64,000 bases of DNA from Sipunculus nudus (lineage: Eukaryota > Annelida > Sipuncula > Golfingiida > Sipunculidae), in NCBI GenBank assembly GCA_026874595.1, contig JAPPUL010000089.1:434001-498000 (forward strand), read 5' to 3'. How positions within the stretch are numbered: position 1 is the stretch's first letter; the number at the start of each line of letters is the position of its first letter. The notes beneath the pieces were generated by a model. The model saw nothing but the letters and a program-made list of their open reading frames with translations, was not told the DNA's origin and did no database searches. The translations under genes and the position numbers were made by a program. Of this stretch, positions 1-8,947 are shown piece after piece.

Positions 1-1132
1 TCTCAACAAGGCTCATGCGAAGATAGCCTTCACCAGTGTCCCCAAAGCCTACACCAGGCGATGTAAGAACCTCAGCCTCATCGAGTAGTAGCTTAGCAAA
101 TTCAAAAGAACCTAAGCTATCAAAAGGCTTAGGGATTTTGGCCCAAACAAACATAGTAGCTTTAGGTTTGTCGATAAACCAATTAGCACGGCTTAAGCCA
201 TCAACTAAAATATTGCGTCTTTCGGCATACTGTTTAGCAATATGGTTGACTTCATTGTCATCGCAACGCAACGCCATAATTGAGGCAACCTGAATAGGAG
301 TAAATATACCATAATCGTAATAGCCTTTTATCGTGGCAAGATAACTAATAATTTGCGGATTTCCGGCACAAAAGCCACATCGCCATCCTGCCATACTAAA
401 GGTTTTGCTCATACTAGTAAACTCAACCCCAACGTCAATAGCACCCTTAGCCTGCAAGAAACTCGGAGCCTTATAGCCATCAAATGTTATATCAGCATAA
501 GCAAAATCATGAATAACAATTAACTCCTGTTTTTTTGCAAACTTAACAATCTCCTCAAACAGTTCAACAGATGTTGTAGTGGCTGTTGGATTGTGAGGGT
601 AATTAAGATATAAAACCTTAGGTTTAGGCCAAAGGTTATAAACGGTGTCAGTTAAACTTTTCATAAAAGCGTCCATATCATGCACAATAGGAATAGTAAT
701 TACATTGGCACCTGCTAAAACTACACTCCAAACATGTATAGGAAAGGAAGGAGAAGGAATAAGAGCACTCTCTCCAGGCCCAAGCAAAGCAAGCGACATA
801 TGAGAAATGCCTTCTTTACTTCCGATGGTAGCAATAACTTCTTTATTAGGGTTTAGCTTTACATTATACTTGTTCTCATAACGAATAGCAACTTCCTTTA
901 AGAGGTTAGGAATGCCTTTAGAAGCTGAATATCTATGAGTCTTAGAATCTTTAATAACTTCCTGGAGTTTGTCAACGGCGGCTTTAACGGATGGATGGTC
1001 AGGGTTTCCCATGCCAAAGTCAATAATGTCAATACCATTTTGCCGCTTTTCAAGTTTAAGACGATTTAGTTCTCCAAACATATATGGAGGAAGCCGTTTA
1101 AGGCGTTGAGCTGGCTCAATATTAAAAGACAT
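1..1132 (-). CDS. Class I aminotransferase (AlaC/aspartate aminotransferase type), 3' end outside window
   Basis: PLP-dependent transaminase of fold type I, cytoplasmic, moving an amino group between an amino acid (Ala/Asp/Glu type) and a 2-oxo acid. The frame is open from ATG at 1132 to the window edge, about 377 codons, so the last few codons are missing. Visible marks are an N-terminal PPYMFGELNRLK segment, IDFGMGNPDHP, the NYPHNPTA substrate/cofactor loop, and SMSKTFSMAGWRCG near residue 243, whose Lys is the Schiff-base residue. The SMSK..SMAGWR pattern fits the AlaC branch better than classical AspC; LL-diaminopimelate aminotransferase is another possibility in this superfamily. Substrate cannot be fixed from sequence. 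It lies just upstream of nothing on its own strand except the trmH-like gene, 43 bases away, with which it could be co-transcribed. Confidence 0.85.
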   Translation of the reverse strand, partial: MSFNIEPAQRLKRLPPYMFGELNRLKLEKRQNGIDIIDFGMGNPDHPSVKAAVDKLQEVIKDSKTHRYSASKGIPNLLKEVAIRYENKYNVKLNPNKEVIATIGSKEGISHMSLALLGPGESALIPSPSFPIHVWSVVLAGANVITIPIVHDMDAFMKSLTDTVYNLWPKPKVLYLNYPHNPTATTTSVELFEEIVKFAKKQELIVIHDFAYADITFDGYKAPSFLQAKGAIDVGVEFTSMSKTFSMAGWRCGFCAGNPQIISYLATIKGYYDYGIFTPIQVASIMALRCDDNEVNHIAKQYAERRNILVDGLSRANWFIDKPKATMFVWAKIPKPFDSLGSFEFAKLLLDEAEVLTSPGVGFGDTGEGYLRMSLVE

Positions 1133-1175
1133 AATAACCTCAAAGAAACAGTTTATCGTAGTTTATCGTTATTAA

Positions 1176-1715
1176 CTATTTTTTAGTGTAAAGATATTTA
1201 TATAAAAACTCATAAACAATAATACCAAAAGAAACAGAAATATTAAGAGAGTGCTTAATGCCAAACATAGGGATAGAGATGGAATAATCAGCAATAGAAA
1301 TGACATCGTCTTGAATGCCAATTATTTCGTTACCAAAAACAAGAGCAACAGGAAAGTTAATATTATGAATATCTTTATAATCGATGCTTTTGTCTGTCTG
1401 TTCGACTACGAATATTGAAGCATTATGTTTAGTTTTAAGGTCTAAAATTGCATTTTTAGTAGACTTATAATAAACCCAAGGAACACTATCAACAGCGCCA
1501 AGAGCAGTTTTATAAATTTCTTTTCGGGGAGGATATGCAGTCATTCCACAAAGGAATAGTTTTTGTATTCTGGTTGCATCAGAGGTTCTGAAGGCAGAAC
1601 CGACATTAAACATACTTCTAATATTGTCTAAGACAGGGAAAATAGGGAACCTGTCGTAATTTTTAATATCTGATATAGAAGGTCTTTTAAGCTCGGTGGT
1701 ATTAAGTTTTCGCAA
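1176..1715 (-). CDS. TrmH/SpoU-family RNA 2'-O-methyltransferase
   Basis: SPOUT-class methyltransferase that puts a methyl on a ribose 2'-OH of tRNA or rRNA using S-adenosylmethionine. All three SpoU motifs are visible in 179 residues: NVGSAFRTSDA (motif 1, about residues 37-47), VALVFGNEIIGI (motif 2) and IPMFGIKHSLNISVS (motif 3), the last two forming the trefoil-knot cofactor site. There is no N-terminal RNA-binding extension, so this is a minimal member. The start is TTG at 1715, preceded by GGAG about 10 bases upstream. Target RNA cannot be told from sequence. It is divergent from mtaB, another RNA modification gene. Confidence 0.88.
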   Translation of the reverse strand: MRKLNTTELKRPSISDIKNYDRFPIFPVLDNIRSMFNVGSAFRTSDATRIQKLFLCGMTAYPPRKEIYKTALGAVDSVPWVYYKSTKNAILDLKTKHNASIFVVEQTDKSIDYKDIHNINFPVALVFGNEIIGIQDDVISIADYSISIPMFGIKHSLNISVSFGIIVYEFLYKYLYTKK

Positions 1716-1885
1716 GTTGTTAGCACTCCAATGTATAATAAAGTATTTAAATTAAGGGTAACAAAAAGCTTAAATAATTTGAATCATAAAAAATAAAATA
1801 TGTAAATTAGAAGGTATGCAAAAAATAGTATAATATTTTGTTTTTATAGTTTTTATAGTAATAAAATTTAAGAGGGAGACATTAG

Positions 1886-3226
1886 ATGCAAAAAGAGAAG
1901 AGCGTTGCAATATGTACTTTAGGCTGCCGTTTGAATCAATATGAAACAGATAGTCTGCGTGCAAACTTTCTAGGGAGCGGCTATAAATTGGTCTCGTTTA
2001 AAGAAGCAGCAGATGCCTATATAGTAAATAGTTGTACAGTGACACTAAAAAGCGATGCAAAGACCAGAAACTACGTAAATAGGGTGCGGCGAGCAAACCC
2101 GAGTGCGAAGTTATTTTTGACAGGGTGCTACGCCCAAACGGATAAGGAAGCGCTTGAGGAGCTTTATAAAACGGATAGAGATTTATATATAATTCCAAAC
2201 AGTAAAAAGTATGATTTATATAATATAGTTGAGACAAGTCTAAAAGGGGGAGTAGAAGGGGGAGTAGAAGGGGGTAGGGAAGGGATGGAAAGGTATTTGG
2301 AAGGGGTAGAGGATGATTATTTTGAATATTACCTAGGAGAAGACACCTTAAGGACGAGAAATTATCTAAAGATTCAGGATGGATGTAATGAGGGATGTAG
2401 TTATTGTAAGATACCGATGGCGCGGGGTGAGGCAAGGAGCCGAAGTATTTCTAAGGTGTATGAGGCATTTGGCAAGATGTTATCATATGGCTTTAAGGAG
2501 ATAATCCTAACAGGAATAAATATAGGAGATTATAGGGATGGAGATTATGGTTTAAAGGAGCTATTAAGAGGGCTTATAAATAATTATGCAGGAGAGTATA
2601 GAGTACACTTATCGTCAATAGAGCCAAACAAGGTAGACGAGGGTTTAATGGGCTTACTCACATCAAATAAGATGTGTAAACATATGCATCTTCCGTTGCA
2701 AAGCGCAAGTAATAAGGTATTGGAGGCGATGGGAAGGAATTATAGGGTAGAAGATTATTATAATACAGTAAAACGGTTACGAGAAATAGATGAGGCTATA
2801 AATATAACAACGGATGTTATGGTAGGTTTTCCGGTGGAGGGAGAGACTGAGTTTGAAAAGACGTATAATTTTCTTAAGGAGGTACGACCGAGCTATATCC
2901 ACACGTTCAAATATTCCGAACGAGAGGGGACAAAGTCAAAGGAGCTTGGAGATATGGTGGATGAGAGGGTAAAGACAAAAAGGAGCGAGAGGATACGAGA
3001 GCTTTCAGATGTATTTAATAAGGAATATAGAAAGCGCTTTGAAGGTAGAGAGCTTGAGGTGCTTCCAGAGCAAGAAGAAGGAGATTATTATAAAGGACAA
3101 ACCGAGTACTACATACCGGTAAGATATCCTAAAAATGCGAGTGTAGAAGGGGAGGAGAAAGGGTTTAAGGTGGTATTAATAAAGAACACAGGAGCGATGT
3201 ATTCAGAAGGAGTAGAGGTAAAATAG
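1886..3226 (+). CDS. mtaB: tRNA t6A37 methylthiotransferase MtaB
   Basis: Radical-SAM methylthiotransferase that converts t6A to ms2t6A at position 37 of ANN-decoding tRNAs. The 446 residues show the UPF0004 domain with its three cluster cysteines (GCRLNQYETD, VNSCTVT, LTGCYAQ) and the radical-SAM CxxxCxxC motif in DGCNEGCSYCKIPMARG around residues 168-176, followed by HLPLQSAS and GFPVEGETEFEKT, then a C-terminal TRAM-like part. The GCRLNQ form separates MtaB from MiaB and RimO. A low-complexity Gly/Glu insert near residues 120-135 comes from a 12-base tandem duplication (2246-2269). The start is ATG with AGAGGGAGAC upstream. nadC follows after 5 bases and nadB soon after, so the three are probably one transcript. 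Confidence 0.92.
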   Translation: MQKEKSVAICTLGCRLNQYETDSLRANFLGSGYKLVSFKEAADAYIVNSCTVTLKSDAKTRNYVNRVRRANPSAKLFLTGCYAQTDKEALEELYKTDRDLYIIPNSKKYDLYNIVETSLKGGVEGGVEGGREGMERYLEGVEDDYFEYYLGEDTLRTRNYLKIQDGCNEGCSYCKIPMARGEARSRSISKVYEAFGKMLSYGFKEIILTGINIGDYRDGDYGLKELLRGLINNYAGEYRVHLSSIEPNKVDEGLMGLLTSNKMCKHMHLPLQSASNKVLEAMGRNYRVEDYYNTVKRLREIDEAINITTDVMVGFPVEGETEFEKTYNFLKEVRPSYIHTFKYSEREGTKSKELGDMVDERVKTKRSERIRELSDVFNKEYRKRFEGRELEVLPEQEEGDYYKGQTEYYIPVRYPKNASVEGEEKGFKVVLIKNTGAMYSEGVEVK

Positions 3227-3231
3227 ATTAA

Positions 3232-4089
3232 ATGAGGGAGCAACTTGCTAAAGAGGTCTTAGAGTTATTGTTAGAGTGTGGGTTGAGAGAGGATTTGGGG
3301 GATGTAGGAGACATAACGTCTTTGGGAATATTTGGTAAGCGAGGAGGATTTAGGCGAGGTAAGATATTGGTAAAGGGGAGCAGGTATATAACGACATGCA
3401 TATTTGTAGTTAGGGAGGTATATAAGCGGCTAGGCGGGGGGGTGGTAGTAAGGGATGAGGTTTTAGATGGGGTTGAGGTTTTGGGAGGAGATATTTTATG
3501 TATGTTGGAGGGAGATATAGTATCGCTTTTGGCTGGGGAGCGGCTAGTACTTAACCTACTAAGTTATCTAATGGGCATATCGACAAAGACAAAAGAGTAC
3601 GTAGATAAGGTGCAGGGGACAGAAGTTAAGATATTGGACACCCGAAAGACATTGCCGGGATTAAGGAGCTTATGCAAGGCAGCGGTTTTAGCAGGAGGAG
3701 GATTAAATCACCGACAAGGCTTATATGATGGAGTATTAATAAAAGATAATCATATAGACGCAGCGGGAGGGGTTAGGGAGGCGATAGAGTTGTTTAGGAG
3801 TAGTAATTTAGGAGGGGATAAGTTTATAGAGGTAGAAGTAAGGAATAAAGAGGAGGCATTAGCTGGGCTTAATTTTGGAGCGAATAGGTTATTACTTGAT
3901 AATATGAGACTTGAGGAGATGGAAGAAGTAGTAAAGCTTTCAGAGGGTAAAGATATAGAGCTTGAGGCATCAGGTAATGTAAGTTTAAAGAATGTAGAAG
4001 AGATAGCAAAAACAGGAGTAGACTACATATCGATAGGTTCTCTTACAATGAATGTAGAGGCTGCAGATTTGTCACTACAAATACTTTAG
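3232..4089 (+). CDS. nadC: Nicotinate-nucleotide pyrophosphorylase (carboxylating)
   Basis: Quinolinate phosphoribosyltransferase: quinolinate plus PRPP to nicotinate mononucleotide, CO2 and PPi, the third step of de novo NAD synthesis. The 285 residues carry LAGERLVLNLLSYLMGIST, the substrate-binding ILDTRKTLPGLR (about residues 133-144), AVLAGGGLNHRQGLYDGVLIKDNH split across two active-site strands, and the C-terminal ELEASGNV and VDYISIGSLT. Length and motif order are normal. The start lies 5 bases after mtaB, and its ribosome site (GAGGGAG) overlaps its own first codons region, so translational coupling is likely. nadB follows in the same direction; nadA is not in this window. Confidence 0.93.
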   Translation: MREQLAKEVLELLLECGLREDLGDVGDITSLGIFGKRGGFRRGKILVKGSRYITTCIFVVREVYKRLGGGVVVRDEVLDGVEVLGGDILCMLEGDIVSLLAGERLVLNLLSYLMGISTKTKEYVDKVQGTEVKILDTRKTLPGLRSLCKAAVLAGGGLNHRQGLYDGVLIKDNHIDAAGGVREAIELFRSSNLGGDKFIEVEVRNKEEALAGLNFGANRLLLDNMRLEEMEEVVKLSEGKDIELEASGNVSLKNVEEIAKTGVDYISIGSLTMNVEAADLSLQIL

Positions 4090-4132
4090 AAAAGTAATAA
4101 TAATAATAATGAGGGAGCACCTAAGGGGTATA

Positions 4133-5725
4133 ATGAAAAAGGATATGGAGATAAACGACGTCTTGATAATAGGGAGCGGGATATCAGGCTGCTGTTGTGC
4201 CCTAGAGCTTGCAGATGCAGGACTGAACGTGGTTCTACTTAATAAGGAGGAAGAAGGGAAGCAATCAAATACGTTATATGCACAAGGGGGCATAGCCGGG
4301 CTTGGGTTTAATGACACAAAAGCTTTATTCAAACAAGATATAAAAGATGTAGGAGGAGGGCTTTGTTATGATGCGGCAATAGACGTGATAGTGGATGAAG
4401 GAGCAAAGCTGCTTAAGGAGGTATTAGTAAATAAATTGCAAATACCATTTACGAAAGATGAGCTTGGCGAGACCCACTATACATCAGAAGGAGCACATTC
4501 AATAAGGAGGGTACATCACGTATTAGATCATACAGGGAAGGCAATAATTGAGGCATTGATAGATAGGGTAAGGGATCATCCAAATATAATATTTAAGACA
4601 GGACATATAGCAATAGATTTAATAACACGAGGACATCATTCAAAAGATCATCATGATGTATACAGGGCGAATAAATGTCTGGGGGCCTATGTCTTATCGG
4701 ATTTAGAAGATGAGGTAAAGCTGTATTTTGCAAAGAAGACGGTTTTGGCAACAGGAGGGCTTGGTAATATATATCTCTACACATCAAACCCTTCATCAGC
4801 AACGGGCGATGGAGTTGCAATGGCCTATAGAGCAGGAGCAAGCATAATAAATGCAGAATACATACAATTCCATCCGACAACATTATTCCATCGTGACGCA
4901 GATAGGTTTCTAATAACGGAGGCGTTAAGGGGAGAAGGAGGCAGGTTGTACAATGCGCGGGGAGAATATTTCATGAAAGGCTATCATGAGATGGGAGACC
5001 TTGCATCAAGAGACATAGTATCCCGTGCGATATACGAGCAAATGTACCTAACAGGAAAAGATTATGTATTTCTAGATTTAAAACCCTTAAAAGATAAAGG
5101 ATTAGACATAGCCAAGTCTTTCCCGACGATATATGAAAAATGTGCAAGTATAGGGATAGATCCAAGAGAAGAAGCAATTCCGGTGGTACCGGCCTCACAT
5201 TATTTTTGTGGAGGTATAAAGGTAGATTTGTATGGCAGAACAGACATAATGAATTTGTATGCAGTAGGGGAGGTATCCTGTACGGGCGTTAATGGCGCAA
5301 ATCGTCTTGCGAGTGTATCATTATTAGAGGGCTTGGTATGGGGAGTTAGGAGTGCTTATGACATAAAAGAGAGTATAATGGAGCATGATATAAAACTACT
5401 TAAGGATGAATGTAGGAATATAGGTGAATGGGAGATGGTACAAGATGTAAATGAGAAAGCGGATCGAGTATTAATAGTGCAGGATTGGTTATCGATAAAG
5501 ACATTGATGTGGAACTACGTAGGAATAATACGAACAAAAAAGAGGTTATCGAGAGCCTATGCAGATTTGCGTTATTTATTAAACTGTATAGAGGAGTTTT
5601 ACCGGGAGACATTTGTAACAAAGGATTTATTAGAACTAAGAAATGGGATACTCTCAGCAAATATAGTGGCACGTGCAGCACTTAGGAATGCACAGAGCCG
5701 AGGATGTCATTATAGGAGTGATTAA
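4133..5725 (+). CDS. nadB: L-aspartate oxidase
   Basis: FAD enzyme oxidising L-aspartate to iminoaspartate, the first step of de novo NAD synthesis, feeding quinolinate synthase (not in window) and NadC. An N-terminal Rossmann motif GSGISGCCCALELA, the flavin/substrate loop NTLYAQGGIAG, the SEGAHS..RVHH segment, HPTTL, LRGEGGRL and the C-terminal ASHYFCGGIKVD and GANRLAS all match the family, and the helical C-terminal domain is present. The frame is open from an ATG at 4109, but that has no ribosome site; AAGGGG four bases before the ATG at 4133 makes the latter the better start (530 residues). Convergent with tlyA, 18 bases apart. Confidence 0.93.
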   Translation: MKKDMEINDVLIIGSGISGCCCALELADAGLNVVLLNKEEEGKQSNTLYAQGGIAGLGFNDTKALFKQDIKDVGGGLCYDAAIDVIVDEGAKLLKEVLVNKLQIPFTKDELGETHYTSEGAHSIRRVHHVLDHTGKAIIEALIDRVRDHPNIIFKTGHIAIDLITRGHHSKDHHDVYRANKCLGAYVLSDLEDEVKLYFAKKTVLATGGLGNIYLYTSNPSSATGDGVAMAYRAGASIINAEYIQFHPTTLFHRDADRFLITEALRGEGGRLYNARGEYFMKGYHEMGDLASRDIVSRAIYEQMYLTGKDYVFLDLKPLKDKGLDIAKSFPTIYEKCASIGIDPREEAIPVVPASHYFCGGIKVDLYGRTDIMNLYAVGEVSCTGVNGANRLASVSLLEGLVWGVRSAYDIKESIMEHDIKLLKDECRNIGEWEMVQDVNEKADRVLIVQDWLSIKTLMWNYVGIIRTKKRLSRAYADLRYLLNCIEEFYRETFVTKDLLELRNGILSANIVARAALRNAQSRGCHYRSD

Positions 5726-5743
5726 ATTAGCTTGAGATGCGAT

Positions 5744-6535
5744 TTAATTTATATTAAGATTAAGGTTAGCTTCTTTTATGACTCTACTATAATCGGGTAA
5801 TAAAGTTTTGTAATCTTTGAATAGAGCAAGGAATTCGATATTACCTTTTTTGCCTTTGAATGGAGAGAATGTAATATTATGAAGATATAAGTTAGTATCA
5901 AAAGCACTTTGTAAAACATTTTCAATAGCCATTAGTTGCATGTTATAATCCTTAACAATACCTTTAAAGTTTTTGATATTTCTCCCAACTTCAAATTGGG
6001 GTTTAATCAAAGCGATAATAGTTTTATTATGGTCAAGGACATTAAAAACGTGCTTTAAAACGATAGTAAGGGAAATAAATGAAAGATCTATAGTAGCAAG
6101 CTGAATCTTTTTAGAAAACATATTTTTGTTTACATAACGAATATTAACTTTATCCAAGACACAAACTTTATTGCAAACACGGAGTTTATAAGCAAGTTGA
6201 TTAAATCCAACATCCAAAGCATAAACAAAAGAGGCATTATGCTGTAGTAGGCAATCGGTAAACCCTCCTGTGGAAGCGCCAACGTCAAGAACATTCAAAT
6301 TAGCAAGGTCTATATCGAAAGTTTTAAGAGCTTTTTCAAGTTTATATCCTCCTCTGCTAACATATTTACTAATTTGTTTAATACGTATTTTAGAGTCGGC
6401 TTTAATAGGCAGTCCAGCTTTTGTAATGACTCTATCGTTTATTAAGACATTACCGGCCAAAATATGTTGTTGAGCAATACTTTTGGAAGTAAAAAAGCCT
6501 TTTTGAATAAGTAGGTTATCCAGACGTTGTTTCAT
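5744..6535 (-). CDS. tlyA: TlyA-family rRNA 2'-O-methyltransferase (S4 + RrmJ/FtsJ)
   Basis: Member of the TlyA family: an N-terminal S4 RNA-binding domain (about residues 1-60, starting MKQRLDNLLIQKGFF) joined to an RrmJ/FtsJ-like methyltransferase. The linker KYVSRGGYKLEKAL, the SAM-binding VLDVGASTGGFTDCLL (about residues 84-99) and the ALDVGFNQLAYKL strand are all intact, and the length (263) is typical. In mycobacteria the family methylates 16S and 23S rRNA ribose; older databases call it hemolysin A, but nothing here shows a secreted or membrane-lytic protein. Single gene, convergent with nadB, divergent from the fmdB transcript. Confidence 0.88.
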   Translation of the reverse strand: MKQRLDNLLIQKGFFTSKSIAQQHILAGNVLINDRVITKAGLPIKADSKIRIKQISKYVSRGGYKLEKALKTFDIDLANLNVLDVGASTGGFTDCLLQHNASFVYALDVGFNQLAYKLRVCNKVCVLDKVNIRYVNKNMFSKKIQLATIDLSFISLTIVLKHVFNVLDHNKTIIALIKPQFEVGRNIKNFKGIVKDYNMQLMAIENVLQSAFDTNLYLHNITFSPFKGKKGNIEFLALFKDYKTLLPDYSRVIKEANLNLNIN

Positions 6536-6590
6536 ATATAAAAATATATAAAGAGAATGAAGATTAGGATTAGTAATAAATTAATAAAGA

Positions 6591-6619
6591 TTGACAATAT
6601 AATATAAAGTGTATATAAT
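6591..6619 (+). promoter_or_regulatory. Strong sigma-70 type promoter before fmdB gene
   Basis: A perfect TTGACA (6591-6596), a 17-base spacer and a perfect TATAAT (6614-6619) lie 58 bases before the start of the zinc-ribbon gene. It is the cleanest housekeeping promoter in the left half and probably drives the fmdB-lolA-HTH run. Confidence 0.75.
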
Positions 6620-6677
6620 TTAATATTAAAATTAGAATCAACTAACAAAACAATAAATAAGGATAGGAGGCGTATAT

Positions 6678-6938
6678 ATGCCAACATATGAATATAAATG
6701 TTTAGAGTGTGGACATGTATTTGAAGAATTTCAAACTATGAATGCACAGCCGATACAAGAGTGTCCAAGCTGTAAAAGCCCAGTAGAGAAGCTGATTGGG
6801 ACGGGAGCGGGAGTAATATACAAGGGGTCTGGATTTTATTCAACAGACTATAGAGAAAGTAAAGCACCAAGCAGTCCTCCTCCTGCAAGTCAAGGAGGGG
6901 GATGTGGGCCTGGATGTGGCTGCGTATCAAACTATTAA
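6678..6938 (+). CDS. FmdB-family zinc-ribbon regulatory protein
   Basis: Small cytoplasmic protein of the FmdB/CxxC_CxxC_SSSS family. It starts MPTYEYKCLECGHVFEEFQ and has two CxxC pairs (CLEC near residue 8, CPSC near residue 30) forming a zinc ribbon, then the family's KLIGTG and a disordered Ser/Pro/Gly tail. The tail ends in GGGCGPGCGC, a cysteine cluster that could bind further metal. Role is unknown in most bacteria; the name comes from a putative regulator of an amidase/formamidase operon. RBS is GGATAGGAGG, eight bases before the ATG, and a consensus promoter sits upstream. Confidence 0.88.
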   Translation: MPTYEYKCLECGHVFEEFQTMNAQPIQECPSCKSPVEKLIGTGAGVIYKGSGFYSTDYRESKAPSSPPPASQGGGCGPGCGCVSNY

Positions 6939-7041
6939 TAATTTAATAGGACTATAGAAAAGATGTAACTGTAATTAATTATTGTGGACGCATAAAAATA
7001 TCTTGAAAGCTATATAAATAAGATATAAAAGCTAAAGTAAG

Positions 7042-7734
7042 GTGTTTTTGAATGATATGTTGTCTTATGGTAGAATTACAGTTGCATTAGCTCAAGTACT
7101 ATATTTTGTAATATATTTTGCCCTGGATGCACATAGTGCTAGTTTAAAGAGAGTAATAGAGCTTGCTGAGAAGTCCCTACAGACTAATAATACAGCACAA
7201 GGTAGATTTATACTTGAGCAAGATAATAAGAAGCGTAGCGGCCGGTTTTTATATAAAAAGCCCCAAAATCTAAAGCTAATATTTGATAAATTTAATAAGA
7301 CAATAATCTTTAATGGAAAGAGCTTATGGATAAGTATTAGAGATAAGATTCTAGTTGAACAAGACTTATATTCTAAACGTCATCATATAGGTCTTGAAAC
7401 GCAAGACCTGAGTTATTTAAGAAAGACCTATACATTTGCCTTTAAAGATGATTATAGTTACCCAATATATATAAAGTCTTTGGATGTTAAAGTGTATATA
7501 TTAGAACTTAATGCTATCAATTGGGATACCTCTTTTCCAAAACTATATTTTTATATTAGAGGAGATGGTTTTATAGTGAAGAATGTGGGTATTAGTAGTG
7601 ATGGCGGTAGATATGCCTTAAGTAAGCTTGAAATTGAATTAAATAAACCAATAGAAGATGAAGAATTTTTGTATAGAATGAAAGAAGGGGTTAAAATAAT
7701 TAAGAATCCGTTTACTACCGGACGATTTAAATAG
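7042..7734 (+). CDS. LolA-like outer-membrane lipoprotein carrier
   Basis: Predicted periplasmic lipoprotein chaperone that ferries lipoproteins from the inner to the outer membrane. After a signal peptide (hydrophobic VALAQVLYFVIYFAL, cleavage near residue 32) comes the LolA pattern: a helix IELAEKSLQTNNTAQGRF, the strand pair SGRFLYKKPQNLKLIF and IIFNGKSLWIS. The length, 230, fits. The longest frame begins with GTG at 7042; an ATG at 7057 is also possible and would give a more usual signal peptide. The call rests on fold-level similarity, so exact orthology is unsure. The fmdB-lolA-HTH-pgsA order resembles that seen in several diderm lineages. Confidence 0.72.
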   Translation: MFLNDMLSYGRITVALAQVLYFVIYFALDAHSASLKRVIELAEKSLQTNNTAQGRFILEQDNKKRSGRFLYKKPQNLKLIFDKFNKTIIFNGKSLWISIRDKILVEQDLYSKRHHIGLETQDLSYLRKTYTFAFKDDYSYPIYIKSLDVKVYILELNAINWDTSFPKLYFYIRGDGFIVKNVGISSDGGRYALSKLEIELNKPIEDEEFLYRMKEGVKIIKNPFTTGRFK

Positions 7735-7811
7735 ATGCCTAAATAGCGGAATAATATCGTAATGCATTTATTTATGAAAAGGTTGGAAATTAAATTATGG
7801 AGTAAAGATAT

Positions 7812-8105
7812 ATGGAACTTTGTGGTACTTTACTAAAAACAGAAAGACTCAAAAAACATTATAGTATGTCAGACATATCGAGAATGACGAAAATACGCGT
7901 AAAATATATAGAGAGGATAGAAGAAAATGATTTTAGCGTATTCCCAGCAAAGGTATATATATATGGTTTTGTGCAGTTATACGCACTTTGTCTTGGGCTT
8001 AAGGGAAATGAGGTTGTAGAGCTTTGTAAGAGTAACTTGTCAGGGGAGGAAGATATGGCCTATCAACTGGTAAACAATAACAAGAAGATAATGGTGATTA
8101 AATAA
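7812..8105 (+). CDS. RodZ-like helix-turn-helix protein, HTH domain only
   Basis: 97-residue soluble protein made of one HTH_25/Xre-type domain: LLKTERLKKHYSMSDISRMTKIRVKYIERIEENDFSVFP split over two helices, then the RodZ-typical YIYGFVQLYALCLGL. RodZ is a membrane protein linking MreB to the cell wall; here the transmembrane helix and periplasmic domain are absent and the frame stops soon after the HTH. It may be a shortened RodZ or a free regulator. Position before pgsA is the usual place for rodZ (ymfM), which supports the kinship. Confidence 0.7.
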   Translation: MELCGTLLKTERLKKHYSMSDISRMTKIRVKYIERIEENDFSVFPAKVYIYGFVQLYALCLGLKGNEVVELCKSNLSGEEDMAYQLVNNNKKIMVIK

Positions 8106-8296
8106 ATCTTCAAGATGTAAATCGTTATAACTCTTTAAAAGATTTAATTATTATTTAAAAGCTGCTACTACACTCTATATAGACAATACCATTATTAAAA
8201 TTAGTAAGAATACTAAAAATAAATTTAATAAGTGACAATATTGTTATTAAATTGAAATGGTAATACTGCTCATAATTTAAGGATTCTTAATACAGG

Positions 8297-8947
8297 ATGT
8301 TATTAACTTTAGCCAATATATTTACGATATCCCGCTTAATATTAATAATACCATTTTTATACTTTCTACAATTAGATTATCCTAATGAATATGGTCTAAG
8401 CAACTTTATATCTAAGATGGTGGCACTAATAATCTTTTTATTGGCCTCACTAACAGATCTACTTGATGGCTATCTAGCAAGGGTATACAAAGAAGAGACA
8501 AAGATAGGGAGATTCCTAGATCCACTAGCAGATAAAGTACTAATAGCGAGTGCGCTAATAGCTTTCCTGCAGCTTGAAGGAGGGATAATACCTTATTGGA
8601 TGGTACTTTTAGTAATATTACGCGAGTTTATAATAACAGCATTAAGGATAACAGCGTTATCACATAGTGAAGAACTAGAGACAACGCTACTGGCAAAAGC
8701 AAAGACAACTTTCCAAGTTTTGACAATAATAGTGATATTGTTTTTTCTAGTATTAAAATCCTATTACTATCCCTTAGAAGGCTATCCTCAGGATATAACA
8801 CTAAACACCTTTTTAAGACTTTACTTTGAGGACTTTGGAACATTTGTAAGTCACACACCATATGTACTGATGCTGGTAACGACTTTAATGACAGTAGGAT
8901 CAGGTCTTAAATATTTATGGCGAAACAAAAAGCTAATAATCGGATAA
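8297..8947 (+). CDS. pgsA: CDP-diacylglycerol-glycerol-3-phosphate 3-phosphatidyltransferase
   Basis: Integral membrane enzyme making phosphatidylglycerol phosphate from CDP-diacylglycerol and glycerol 3-phosphate. The CDP-alcohol phosphotransferase motif D-G-x2-A-R-x8-G-x3-D-x3-D is complete within DGYLARVYKEETKIGRFLDP and the following LADK (about residues 56-80). The start ANIFTISRLILIIPF and about five to six hydrophobic segments match PgsA. At 216 residues it is slightly longer than usual because of a loop before the last helix. pgpA begins 31 bases before its end, so the two successive enzymes of phosphatidylglycerol synthesis are translationally coupled. Confidence 0.93.
   Translation: MLLTLANIFTISRLILIIPFLYFLQLDYPNEYGLSNFISKMVALIIFLLASLTDLLDGYLARVYKEETKIGRFLDPLADKVLIASALIAFLQLEGGIIPYWMVLLVILREFIITALRITALSHSEELETTLLAKAKTTFQVLTIIVILFFLVLKSYYYPLEGYPQDITLNTFLRLYFEDFGTFVSHTPYVLMLVTTLMTVGSGLKYLWRNKKLIIG

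Noticed and set aside
36-293. Small plus-strand open frame at the left edge
   Set aside because: It is the shadow of the minus-strand aminotransferase, which is open through the whole interval and has clear family motifs.
5744-6535. tlyA as a hemolysin
   Set aside because: The S4 plus RrmJ layout and SAM motif mark an rRNA methyltransferase; no secretion signal or pore-forming segment is present.
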